Position numbers and translations under genes: made by a program. This document shows positions 11,595 to 21,107 of a stretch of DNA of 64,000 bases, piece by piece (position 1 is the stretch's first letter; each line of letters opens with the position of its first letter). The notes beneath the pieces were generated by a model. That model did not search any database. It saw only the letters and a program-made list of their open reading frames with translations, and was not told the origin of the DNA. The stretch covers positions 91,161,319 to 91,225,318 of the forward strand of contig CP136066.1 of the NCBI GenBank assembly GCA_032622095.1. The letters are read 5' to 3'. This stretch comes from Siphonodentalium dalli (lineage: Eukaryota > Mollusca > Scaphopoda > Gadilida > Siphonodentaliidae).

Positions 11595-12242
11595 TTTGGT
11601 GTGTATATAGCTGTGTCATGTAACTCTTCAGTATTGGAGAAAAATAAAGATATATGAATAGGTATGCCCGGGTTAATGAGCTAAAAGGCCCACTTAATTT
11701 TCGAAACCCCAGATTACGTTATATAAATTATATACCATTTGAAAGAGGAAGCTCCAAAACATTGTATTATCAACTTTTCCGGTGTAATAAACTGAGGACA
11801 TGTTGTTTTTGTTTAGTTGCCAATGCGTTTTGTCATCTAGATTGCAGTAAAAAGCAGTATTATTTGCTATGCAGGGGGAATAACTCTATATATTAAAGAT
11901 AGAATTTTTTCCCTTCCATTGAAAAAGTTTGAATTCTGTTACATTCTGGGATCCAAAGGGGAGGAAGTCATTCTATGATTTCAGCAGTTTTCTATTTCTC
12001 TGTGGGCATCTTCTGAGACACAGATGTTTCAAATAGTGATGAATTATAGTATTTTAATCATATTTTATGGCAGAGATTGTTATTAAAACCGTATATCAAG
12101 TCACTATAAAAAAAATAATCAGCGACTCGAAATTTAAGTGGCCTTTAAACCCCTAAACAGGTTGTCCAGTATATGCAAGGACAATATGGAATAAGACTTG
12201 GTCCAACTATTCGTGGTTTTTAAAAAGTTGTGTTTAAATTAT
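11595..12242. other. Intron 3 interior, nothing recognised
   Basis: AT-rich, with no reading frame of coding character and no terminal repeats found. Confidence 0.45.
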
Positions 12243-12246
12243 TTAA

Positions 12247-12402
12247 CCCTTCAATGACTGGAGCTTCATGAAATGTTGCGAAAACCCTGTAAGTGCATTC
12301 TCTTATATATGCAAGACTCTCTATGTGAAACTCGCATATATAAGAGAATGCACTGGCACAGGATATTTAATGCTGCAACACGCAGCTCCTGTCATGAAAG
12401 GG
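12247..12402. mobile_element. piggyBac-like MITE
   Basis: TTAA on both sides (12243-12246, 12403-12406). Ends are CCCTTCAATGACTGGAGC and GCTCCTGTCATGAAAGGG. The centre has the TATATAAGAGAATGCACTGGCACAGG hairpin arm pair. Confidence 0.85.
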
Positions 12403-12920
12403 TTAAAGACCCATAACAACAGTTAATATTGCATTCGATACAAAGGCTTAAGGGCTTAAGCCCATAAACCCAAATAGCCTCATAACCATTTTATATATAC
12501 CAAAGTCCCAACCACATAAAGCCATTTGGTTGGCACAAGATGGACGCCAACCCATGGCAATAGCTCAAACTTGACTTTGTCAATTTGAGCTAATACACCG
12601 TGACAAGCTATTGTTATTCTAATAGATTGAGATTTCTCCAAGGATATTTAATGCTGCACCAGTGCAGCTCCTGTCATGAAAGGGTTAAAAGATGCGTAAC
12701 AACAGTTAATATGGCATTCGATACGAAGGCTTAAGCTCATGAACCCAAATAGCCCTTATACCATATTATACCAAAGTCCAAACCACATAAATCCATTTTG
12801 TTGGCGTGGCAAGACAGATGCCAACCAATGACAATAGCTCAAACTTGACTTTGTCAATTTGAGCTAATACTACCAATTGTTATTCTAATAGATTGAATTT
12901 CTCCAAGACCCTAAAGTTGA
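12360..12920. repeat. Tandem duplication of ~280 bp
   Basis: The segment starting GGATATTTAATGCTGCA (12360) and running through CAAACTTGACTTTGTCAATTTGAGC to TTTCTCCAAG is repeated from about 12641. The second copy carries only the right end of the piggyBac-like MITE, so duplication followed MITE insertion. Confidence 0.8.
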
Positions 12921-13898
12921 CTCAAGCTTCAAATGGAACCACGTTCTGCATTGGTCACATCCAATACTTTGATTCTCATGACAAGCTGGACATGACTTAT
13001 GACCGATACCACGTACTAGGATAACGTTTGGAAGACATGGTGATTAAAAGTGATTGACAGTTAAACAACTCAATGATGTGCGATTAACAAGGGGACGGTG
13101 TAAGCCTTAGTTTATAATCCCCTCCCGAACCATGACCTAGTATATGGCCACAAATCGGCTATAGACCGAGCCCAACCCCCCCTTTTTCCATAGGAAGGGG
13201 AACCACTGACACTGACAATTATCAGGTCGCAAGGAATCTTGCACTTGATGCCTGAATAAGATGTGATCAGTAGCACATGTTAGGAGACATAGATAAAAGT
13301 TCCCCAATGGTGAATATTGTGATGTACACCCATTGGGAACCTCGATTATGCAATGTATCGATTATGCAATTATGCAATGGCTACTTTTCAGTGACAAATA
13401 TCCAAATTTTCTCCTGCCAAATTGTGTGTTTTCCCCTGACAGAAACCCTAAATTAACATCTATAACAAATAAACCATTCCACCTTTATATTCCATTAATT
13501 TTAACTTGTGTTCATTTATGTTCATTGACTTGTGTTCATTTATGTTCATAGTTTAGTAGGAATAAGGAATCAGGAAAGAGTGATTTATTTTGCAATAATA
13601 CGGAACAGGTCCCAAATACATGTGAGTCTGTATAGCATGAACTCATAGTGATATTAACACCAGTCATTGCAGCCATAACATGCATTGAGGATAAACGCAA
13701 AAAATATCCTCAATATGGCGACAAGTCAAAGTAGAGTCAATGACAGTTTTGTTATCCCGCCTGTAGCCCCCAGCACAAATGCATAAATAACGACGCACAT
13801 GTTCACATTTTCCCACCAAAACAGATACACCCTGCAAAAAATCACTGTAAAGCAGCTGTCCTCACCATTAACTCAAGTATTGAGCGATCGCGACTTAT
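12921..13898. other. Intron 3 interior, mostly unrecognised
   Basis: It contains a fragment of the hAT-like family around 13297-13375 (CCCAATGGTGAATATTGTGATG...CCTCGATTATGCAATG). Otherwise I see no gene or element ends. Confidence 0.45.
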
Positions 13899-13932
13899 TC
13901 TCCGCACACACTCGACAAGGGATGTTGGCTAT
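13899..13932 (-). pseudogene. Truncated duplicate of 2DBD-NR exon 3, copy D
   Basis: The minus strand reads ATAGCCAACATCCCTTGTCG AGTGTGTG, the 5' half of exon 3 (I-A-N-I-P-C-R-V-C codons), then diverges. It carries the same CGA arginine codon as copy B and is followed by the same spacer type. Confidence 0.7.
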
Positions 13933-13987
13933 ATGCACCTCCCCAATCTATCCTCACCCAAAGATGATTAAAAATGAGAGCCACATG

Positions 13988-14200
13988 CAGTAATGCCCTA
14001 AATAATCGACTCCTTAACCACAGCAGAATTATGGGTAATTTTTCAGGATTTAGTCGGAAATATGGCTTGTTGCCATTCACCGGAAAGCTCTCAGTGAGAG
14101 CTTTCCGATGAATAGCAACAAGCCATATTTCCGAATAAATCCTGAAAAATTACACATAATTCTGCTGTGGTTAAGGAGTCGATTATTTAGGGCATTACTG
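13988..14200. mobile_element. Palindromic TA-MITE copy 3 (full length, 213 bp)
   Basis: CAGTAATGCCC...GGGCATTACTG with TA on the right and TG (one change from TA) on the left. It sits at the splice-donor position of pseudo-exon copy C. Confidence 0.92.
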
Positions 14201-14203
14201 TAC

Positions 14204-14276
14204 CTTACAACCTTCACATGTTAATGGTAGCCAGAAAGGGCGCTCCACACACTCATCATCAAAGGATTTTGGCTAC
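14204..14276 (-). pseudogene. Decayed duplicate of 2DBD-NR exon 3, copy C
   Basis: This matches exon 3 with small deletions and several stops (TGATGATGA where the first cysteine codons should be). The 3' end is well kept (ACATGTGAAGGTTGTAAG) and is followed by gta, after which the sequence becomes the TA-flanked palindromic MITE (13988-14200). Spacer-like CACAT resumes on the far side of the MITE. The MITE therefore inserted in the duplicated splice-donor sequence (gTAtgtg). Confidence 0.8.
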
Positions 14277-14320
14277 ACTGCATCCACACCCCAGATAGGG
14301 TTATAAATTATAGCATGTCC

Positions 14321-14341
14321 TTTACAACCTTCATGTGTGTA
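14321..14341 (-). pseudogene. Truncated duplicate of 2DBD-NR exon 3, copy E
   Basis: Only the last ~21 bp of the exon (T-H-E-G-C-K codons, with the same Cys-to-His change as copy A) and the shared spacer remain. The rest is replaced by a piggyBac-like MITE remnant starting with CTTTCATGATGGGAGC. Confidence 0.65.
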
Positions 14342-14432
14342 CTCTTTCATGATGGGAGCTGTGCTGGTGCAACATTAAAGATCCTACAGGTGCTATAGTG
14401 CATTCTCTTATATATGCGAGTCTCCCATAGGG
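14342..14432. mobile_element. piggyBac-like MITE remnant
   Basis: It begins CTTTCATGATGGGAGCTGTGC and contains CATTCTCTTATATATGCGAG; the right half is missing. It interrupts the exon-3 duplicate array. Confidence 0.65.
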
Positions 14433-14455
14433 TTATAATATATGAAAGCACGATT

Positions 14456-14530
14456 CTTACAACCTTCATAAGGCTCCAAATTGTAGCCAGACAAGGGAGC
14501 TCCACACACTCGACAAGGGATATTTGCTAC
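14456..14530 (-). pseudogene. Decayed duplicate of 2DBD-NR exon 3, copy B
   Basis: This is the copy with the fewest disabling changes: the frame runs through CRVCGAP-LSGY. Two deletions (1 nt and 5 nt) sum to a multiple of three, so the frame recovers at the E-G-C-K codons. One zinc-ligand cysteine codon falls in the deleted part. No GT follows the lysine codon (aagaatcg), so the ancestral donor is lost. It starts about 140 bp from copy A. Confidence 0.82.
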
Positions 14531-14595
14531 AACCCATCTCCACAATCTAACCCCCCCCCACCCACCTGGAGAGGGTTATAAATGAAAGCATGTAC

Positions 14596-14670
14596 TTTAC
14601 AACCTTCATGTGTTAAGGCTCCGAGCCAGATGATGACGCTCCACACACTCAACAAGGGATGTTGGCTACA
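14596..14670 (-). pseudogene. Decayed duplicate of 2DBD-NR exon 3, copy A
   Basis: Read on the minus strand this matches exon 3 from the IANIP codons to the final lysine codon. Differences break it: the arginine codon after the first cysteine is TGA, the TATCATTTT stretch of the Tyr-His-Phe codons is shortened, and the third zinc cysteine codon (TGT) reads CAT. A GT follows the lysine codon (gtacat), so a weak donor survives. It lies in the same orientation as the true exon. About 65 bp of related spacer (AGGGTTATAAATGAAAGCATG) separates neighbouring copies. Confidence 0.85.
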
Positions 14671-14708
14671 CCACATCTCCACAATCTATCCCCCAACCCC
14701 AAACAGAT

Positions 14709-15314
14709 TTAACGAGAGGCCGATCACGATCGGCAGATGTTTAACCCATACCTTGGCGATAGCGACTAGCCATAACTGATAATTTGTCAGATATTGATAT
14801 CATTATATTACATGAAACTATTGCAATAAAATCTTCATATTTTCAAAACAGGATATCACACCTAATTAATCGTATAAAACTAAAATAAATGAAAGTGTCA
14901 AATTTTTTTTATTATTTAATTTTTTTTTTATTGTTATTAAAGTTCAAACAAAATTTAATATTTGTATATGCTAAATTTAGCAAGGAGCTAAATCTAAAAA
15001 AAATTGATTTTTTTTTTCTTTTCCTTTTTCTCGAAAAAGGGTCATAACTCCTTTAAAATTAATCGGATCAAACCCATATTCGGACTCGATCTGTATTTTG
15101 GGCTGTGAAAAAATGTTTGAGTTATGGCAGAATGCGTGAATTCTAAGTCGAAAAAGGGCCATAACTCTGTAACAAAAACTCGGATCAAACCCAAATTCGA
15201 ACTCGATCTGTATTTTGGGCTGAGAAACCCATATACAATTTGGTTTCGATCGGATAGAAAATGTTTGAGTTATCGCATTACTCGTAAAGTGTCTACGGAC
15301 AGACAGACAGACGG

Positions 15315-15352
<38 letters not shown>

Positions 15353-15420
15353 GAACGACGAGTGGTCAATCCGGGCAACGACACTATGTTTACCATACTA
15401 TGGTATGGGTAAACATAAAA
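14709..15420 (+). mobile_element. ACAG-microsatellite element with terminal hairpin (short copy)
   Basis: Starts GAGAGGCCGATCACGATCGGC; body repeats CATAACTC...TCGGATCAAACCC...TGTATTTTGGGCTGAGAAA; then a (GACA)n microsatellite, CGACGAGTGGTCAATCCGG and the hairpin ATGTTTACCATAC/GTATGGGTAAACAT (15386-15416). Longer relatives are at 32344-33830 and 54313-55530. The hairpin end is 17 nt from the exon 3 donor. Confidence 0.75.
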
Positions 15421-15434
15421 ATGAAAACACATAC

Positions 15435-15547
15435 CTTACAACCTTCACATGTTAAGGCTCCAAAATGATAGCCAGACGAGGGTGCTCCACACACTCTACA
15501 AGGGATGTTGGCTATCCCAGCTTCCTTCATAGTCTTCTGACCTGAAC
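15435..15547 (-). CDS. 2DBD-NR: 2DBD-NR exon 3: inter-DBD linker and first zinc finger of DBD2
   Basis: The acceptor is TTACAG (AG at 15549-15548), phase 1. A second AG six bases further (15543-15542) keeps the frame and would remove two residues (Gly-Ser). The exon encodes residues 203-240: a short linker, then CRVC, 13 residues (GYHFGALT core) and CEGC, with lysine at the boundary. CEGCK followed by GFF in exon 4 is a canonical P-box. The donor is AAG|gtatgt (gt at 15434-15433), phase 0. Five decayed copies of this exon lie 0.8-1.6 kb downstream in intron 3. The terminal hairpin of an ACAG-type repeat ends 17 nt beyond the donor. Confidence 0.94.
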
Positions 15548-15836
15548 CTGTAATAATTAATATATGAATTATATAAGAATAAGTTTGCTCATATAAAAGC
15601 AATCATTCTGTAAAAATTGATTGAAGGGCATTGATTAGTTTAATTATGTCATATGACATCCAACCTATATGCCAATTTCCCACCAAATTATATGAAAGCA
15701 ATAAGCAGCATGAGTAGTGCAGAACCGATAAATGGAAATTGAACAAGAGCAAGCTCTCAATTTTGGGAGTGCGCAATACTAAATATTTGTATGGATAGAA
15801 TGTTTTTTTTATTTTCTGAGTATCCTTTCCCCTTAA

Positions 15837-16720
15837 CACGTTCACTGCCACTATGAGTTAACTCGTAGTAAATGGTTCCATGGGGACTGCTACTACGAGT
15901 TAACTCACAGTAATGCTCATACCACATAAATAATAACACAAACCGCAAGCAATGTTGGTATATGCGCCAATACATGCCCAACGATCCCATTGATCGATTT
16001 TATATGTATAATTACGATGGCTTGAGATACAACGATTCCCACAGCCCGAACAAGGGGTGGGGTCCAGTTAGAAATCTTGGTAGGATACTCCAATTCACCA
16101 GGACCTCTTCTGTACGTCCCTAAACCATGATATACATGTGCAACTAGACCATTCCCGGACACATTGTGCATATATAAAGGAATTATCGTGCTTTATACAA
16201 TTTTTGTCGATCAAATCCGGGTCAAATGAAAGATGAAACGTGTTATAAAGCTCCTACAAGATAACTCATAGTCGGCACCTGGGATGAAACTCACCAGTGG
16301 TCATCCCTGGTGCCAGCTACGAGTTATCTCGTAGGTAAATACATATTATGTTTTTTGACGTCTTATTCAACGTAGTCTGTACCAATTATCATATATAAAT
16401 TCATTTACCATGTCTTACATACGATATGCTTGTACATGTATAGCACTCTTCGTCATCTAAGACACTGACAACGTAATTGTATTTACCTACGAGATAACTC
16501 GTAGCTGGCACCAGGCATGAAACACTAATAAATTCCGTCCCAGTTGCCGACTACGAGTTATCTCGTAGTAGCCTTATAACATGTTTCAGCATCATATGAC
16601 CCGATATTGGTCGAACCTTTACTCATACATATGTAAAATATCATCTACTATCAGCAAAACATCAAATCCCATGTTGGCATACGGGATGGAATTACCCATT
16701 GGTTTTCAGCAGTAAACGTG
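15837..16720. mobile_element. TTAA-flanked element with six CTACGAGTTATCTCGTAG palindromes
   Basis: TTAA at 15833-15836 and 16721-16724; ends CACGTTCACTGCC and GCAGTAAACGTG. The 18-bp palindrome CTACGAGTTAWCTCGTAG or a close variant occurs near 15850, 15890, 16255, 16318, 16488 and 16550. The two middle copies lie in a larger inverted repeat (GGTGCCAGCTACGAG). The layout is piggyBac-like and noncoding. Confidence 0.75.
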
Positions 16721-16817
16721 TTAAACTGGACTATAAAAACACCGAAGCACAACCAAATCAGATGATCCATGCCCAAGTTACAAGCTGAAATGTTCATATA
16801 TGGATAACAGAACTTTA

Positions 16818-16925
16818 CAGTAAAGCCCTAAATAATTGACTCCTTAACCACAGCAGAATTATGGGTAATTTTTTCAGGATTTAGTCGGAAATATGGCTTG
16901 TTGCCATTCATCGGAAAGCTCTCAC
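16818..16925. mobile_element. Palindromic TA-MITE copy 4, left half only
   Basis: Starts at TA|CAGTAAAGCCC and stops at the palindrome centre (GGAAAGCTCTCA); the right arm is absent. Confidence 0.85.
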
Positions 16926-17185
16926 TGAGTTACAAGGTGATATGTTCCAAAGGACACAAATTTCCCAGTCAAATAAGGGCCATAACTCTGGTAAAATTAA
17001 TGGAAGAAACCCGTAGTATGTGGGTATCCTTTCCCCAACATCTGCTATCACAATTCCAAATGACAACAAAATACAATAATTAACACCCGAGTTACAAGGT
17101 GATATGTTCAGATAGACGGACGAGTATACGGAGCCCTCGGCTATATGACCCGTACCGCCTAAGGGCATAATAAGCCGATAATAGC
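16926..17185 (+). mobile_element. Short ACGG-type element end
   Basis: Has AAGGGCCATAACTCTGG, GAGTTACAAGGTGATATGTTC twice, GACGGACGAG and the hairpin-like end CCGTACCGCCTAAGGGCATAATAAG, as in the other pearl/HINE-like elements. Confidence 0.5.
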
Positions 17186-18649
17186 CTATTGGTTGACTGC
17201 AAGTCGGTGTTGAAAATCGTCTTCTGCGGATTGTTTTTAAAAAAATCAAGTCTAATTGCTATTAGAAATATGCTTGGTTTTATTGAATGTATTAGCTGCG
17301 GTACCCGGCATTGCTCAGGTGAAGAATGAGTAAATTATTAGTGCCACTCAAGTCATTTAAATTAATTATTAGCCACCTGAGGTAAATATCACTTATTACA
17401 TGACACTCTCCAGATAAAGTTACCTGTATATTTTAAGTTGATAATAAACACTCTTTATTGCAGCCCTCTTAATTCAGATTGTTTTGCTTCGGCAATCCGC
17501 TATGGCAATGGTATGCCGTGGCCCAGTTTGCTTCAGCAAATTGCTTCGGCAATATTGATTGCCGTAGCCAATTATGAAGGCTGTTATTGCTAATTATTAG
17601 TGCCTCTTTAAGTCATCTTTAGAAGGTCAACAGGTACCTATACCATGACAACTACCCGGAATTGAAAGTAAAATGCAATTATAGCCTTTAGCGTCGTAAT
17701 CAGCACTAAGAAATTTCGTTTTCGATGCATTCAATACCCTCTTGTGAAAGTTGAGATATATCTGGTCAGATGAGTGAACCCACCTTTATTTAAGGTAGTG
17801 ACGGTTGCAAAGCATATACCCAAAATGATCGAATGGCAACATTGCCCTGAACAATCAATTGTATTATGCCCTATATTAGACATTTCCTAGGCGCATGGTG
17901 CTGGTTATGTTCAAATGGTGCCACAGCTCTGAAACTTTACAGGTATGTTCCCCATGGACCACTGAGTATTTTAAGATCGGGATACTTTACCACACGATCA
18001 CTCCCTTGTAATGGTTGCTAGGCAACTACCCAGAATTGAAATAATAGCTATTACGGTCATAATTCAGCCCTAGGGAATGGTGTTTTTGATGCAGTCAATA
18101 CCATATTGTGAAATTTGGGATATATCAGACCGGAATTGAAAGTAAAATGCAATTACAGCTTTTGTAAACTTTCAGAGGTAAACTTCAATAACCCAATAGC
18201 AATAAGCATGCTTCAATTTCTACCTCAATTGGGAACTGATCCCTTGAACTATATATATACACCACACCCGCTAGATTATACTTCCGATGTGAGCGGGATG
18301 CATCTTTAGCACTATTAGCATGGTTCAACATCGTTCAATGTTTTCCAAATATGAGTATATACCATACAGTTAGTACAATCGACACTGAAATTATTGCTCA
18401 GTAATGCATGATTTGACACATGTTTGTAATGCGCATGCCCAAGACTAGATGGTCTTGTGACCATGCAGCCCCTTTCAACGGGCCTACTAGTAATCTGGAG
18501 TATTGTTGAAACATCATCAACATCATAATCCTCGTAGTCATCAACATCATCCTCATCGTTGCTGTCATCCCACTACCATCCTCATTATCATCACGGTTAT
18601 AAACAAGAGGTGTGCACTCGAGTGCTAGCATACCCCCACCGTGGCAAAT
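17186..18649. other. Intron 2... boundary region between elements, no exon seen
   Basis: This lies within intron 2. Two diverged copies of an ACTACCCRGAATTGAAA...GATGCATTCAATACC...GAGATATATC stretch occur near 17650-17790 and 18025-18150. A CATCAT-rich imperfect trinucleotide stretch lies at 18505-18600. A Helitron-like end (GCTGCGGTACCCGGCATTGC) at 17291 lacks a clean CTAG. Confidence 0.4.
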
Positions 18650-19212
18650 TCAACCCGCATTATCCGTAAAATCAACCAAAAAGATTTTTAACTTTAAAGA
18701 AAAATTCGGACTAATAATATCGATATGGTGTCACAAGAAGCTTGTACAGAAAAAATTATTCAAATCGGTTCAAATTTGTTAAAGTTATTAAGTCAGACAG
18801 AATTTTCTAAGTCAAAATAAGTCGAAAATGAGGTGTAATATTACGAAAAACAGTCTGAGCCAATCCCTAGCCGCATCATGTAGAGAGGCTATTTGGAGAA
18901 GCATGTATACCAAAAATTATTGAAATCGGTTCATATTTGTTAAAGCTATTAAGTCGGAAAGAATTTTCTAAGTTAAAATAAGTCGAAAAAGAGGCGTAAC
19001 TTGAAAATAAAAGTCGGACCGAACCGCAATTAGCATCATGCGGAGAGACCGTCCTAAGGAGATTGCATACAAAAAATTATTGAAATCGGTTCATAGTTGT
19101 TCGAGTTATGAGGTCGGACGGTCGGACGGACGGACGAACGGACGGAGAAAGTGTGACGGACAGACGCAGTCAATCCAGTATACCCCCCATTTTCTTCGAA
19201 AGTGGGGGTATA
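18650..19212 (+). mobile_element. ACGG-microsatellite element with CCCCC/GGGGG terminal hairpin
   Basis: Two core units (AAAAATTATTGAAATCGGTTCATA, TAAGTCGGAMAGAATTTTC), then (GGAC)n, GACGCAGTCAATCCAGTATA and the hairpin TACCCCCCATTTTC/GAAAGTGGGGGTA (19181-19210). The same structure is found at 21309-22189. The hairpin ends 15 nt from the exon 2 donor. Confidence 0.75.
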
Positions 19213-19226
19213 ATAATTATACACAC

Positions 19227-19368
19227 CTGGAGGGTACATTTTGAGTTGCATACATTTCTGATAACGACAGAACTGACACTGCACCCTGCTCTCCTTCGTT
19301 ATCATACATTTTTGATCCCTTAGACAAAGGAACTTCTTCTCCTGCTTTGATGCTCTCATGTAAAATTT
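19227..19368 (-). CDS. 2DBD-NR: 2DBD-NR exon 2: second zinc finger of DBD1
   Basis: The acceptor is a T-rich tract ending TTTTTCAG (AG at 19370-19369). The exon starts in phase 0 and encodes residues 156-202 plus one base. It begins KFYMRASK, where most receptors have GFFRR, then gives a second finger with correct spacing: C, 5 residues, C, 9 residues, CxxC, followed by the CRYQKC hallmark. It ends MYPP plus one base of glycine, then a gtgtgt donor (19226-19221), phase 1. It joins in frame to exon 1 upstream and exon 3 downstream. A repeat-element hairpin ends only about 15 nt into the intron beyond this donor. The atypical KFY motif with CEACK matches the divergent DBD1 of known 2DBD receptors. 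Confidence 0.93.
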
Positions 19369-19428
19369 CTGAAAAAGAATTGTAGAAAATAAACATTAAA
19401 GACGAGCACAAGCCTTGAATTAGTGAGT

Positions 19429-19760
19429 CTGACATCTGCAGAATTGGGTCCCCAGAGGAACGATATCCCGCCCAGTGTGTAACGTCACCAAATTCACCCT
19501 CTGCAGAACTCATTCTGCTTAGACCTCAACTGGTATGGAAGACCTACGATCAGATTGAAGTTCGCAGTTGAAGTTGATGCTGTTCACCCATTATTCACCT
19601 CGATTATCCATTTTATCTTCTGCAAATTAGGGAATGTAGAAACTGAACAGAAAGGAAAAAGTTACTAAAACAATGTTAATTGAGACTATAGATACTTCTC
19701 AGAATATGAGGCCTAAGCAGAATGACGTCCCCAGAATGGTTAATTTAGTGATGCTAGCCC
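19429..19760. mobile_element. hAT-like family fragments
   Basis: Two fragments carry CAGAATGAGGTCCCCAGA..GTGAATTTAGTGATGCTAGCCC type sequence (19429-19515, 19712-19760), plus the internal CAGATTGAAGTTC and CTCGATTATCCATTTTATCTTC seen at 30880-30970. Confidence 0.5.
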
Positions 19761-20300
19761 AGTGTGCATGGAAAGCAAATACACGTGGACTACCAGGCTA
19801 AATAAAGCACTGAAAAAAAGTCATCTCATGAATCTAGCTCAATCCTAGAACTACATGTAAGTGTCCTGTGCCGTATTTGGTAGATACCCTACGATAGACA
19901 AAATGTCACAACAGAGACATCATCACAGACTAAAACACTATATTTAGTAGTACATGTATGACATTGTACTCAAACGGAGATTTAAACCGTTTGCGTGAGA
20001 AATTGCGTAAGTCGTCAACTCTGAAATTTGATTTTAAATATTGGATGCATTAGGTGAAATAAATAATAATTCTGTGTACTCAGCACCTCCCTCATCACAC
20101 AAAGAGAGCCTCATAAAAAAACAATTTCTTTGCAAATTTATCAAAATTGTTTGTAAAGTTCAAAACTCAATCACCAATTTATCCTCAATTAGAAATTTAG
20201 ATATGTCATCAACATTAGAGTACCATTTTTTGTGTGAGTCAATGATATCAAAATACAGGTCAAGTTCGAATTTGAGTTTGATCCGATGATATTATAATAA
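19761..20300. other. Intron 1 interior, nothing recognised
   Basis: AT-rich, no element ends or coding character seen. Intron 1 runs 19369-25992. Confidence 0.4.
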
Positions 20301-20304
20301 TATG

Positions 20305-20515
20305 ATAGAAAGAGTGCGGCGCCCTCATTTGGGGATATAGAGAAACTAAACCAAACTAGCCGCATCATGTAGAGAGGGTATTGTGAGAAGCATGTATACC
20401 AAAAATTATTGAAATCGGTGGCAAGTCGATGCCGCTTTGTTAAAGAAATTTAAAAAAATGTTGAAATGTTCTAAGTCGAAAGGGTTAATAATTCCGTAAA
20501 CAAATAATTTTTGTT
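20305..20515. repeat. Duplicate of 21080-21470, lacking part of the hAT-like element
   Basis: GATAGAAAGAGTGCGGCGCCCT and the following ...TTTGGGGATATAGAGAAACTAAACC...AAATAATTTTT are shared with 21080-21470. This copy jumps directly from GGCGCCCTCA to TTTGGGG, skipping ~170 bp. Confidence 0.7.
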
Positions 20516-20741
20516 TGGGGGGAAAAATGTTCATACTTGATAAAGGCTACTAGATAGCCGAAAGCTCGTGTTTTTTAAAAACTCAAATGAGTCTTAAATG
20601 GTGTTACTTTATTTTATTCCCATTTATTATTGACACAGACTCATATGGCATATACTTCAATAATGTCTTAATTGATGATGTAATGGCTAAAATGCTTTGG
20701 ATGATAGATTGCCTGGAAAACAGTAGGAATATATTCCTTAA

Positions 20742-20920
20742 CCCTTTCAGTGCCAAGTATGATTTTTGTATCACCCCATATTTCCTTGATCATTTTTCAA
20801 ATTTATTGATTATAATAAGAGCTCTTTCCATCAATGTATCACATTAATATAATCAATAAATTTGAAAAATGAAAAATGAATTATGGGTTGATACAAAAAT
20901 CGGACTTGGCACTGAAAGGG
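20742..20920. mobile_element. piggyBac-like MITE with near-perfect hairpin arms (179 bp)
   Basis: TTAA at 20738-20741 and 20921-20924. Arms are CCCTTTCAGTGCCAAG and CTTGGCACTGAAAGGG, each followed by the GATTTTTGTATC motif. Confidence 0.88.
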
Positions 20921-21107
20921 TTAAAATTATCCACATATGCTGATATATGCAATACTTTCCAGAATTTTTGGGGGGAAAAAATTTAATAAAAAGGCCCCCC
21001 CCCCCCTTCCTTAAACCAATTTTCTGTATATACATGTACATGTACTCTAATTGCTGAGAACACAGGCGTTTATTTTTAATGGCCTGATAGAAAGAGTGCG
21101 GCGCCCT

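Noticed and set aside
17285-17320. Helitron 3' end near GGTACCCGGCATTGC
   Set aside because: The expected CTAG is altered (CTAA-like) and no matching 5' TC end was found.
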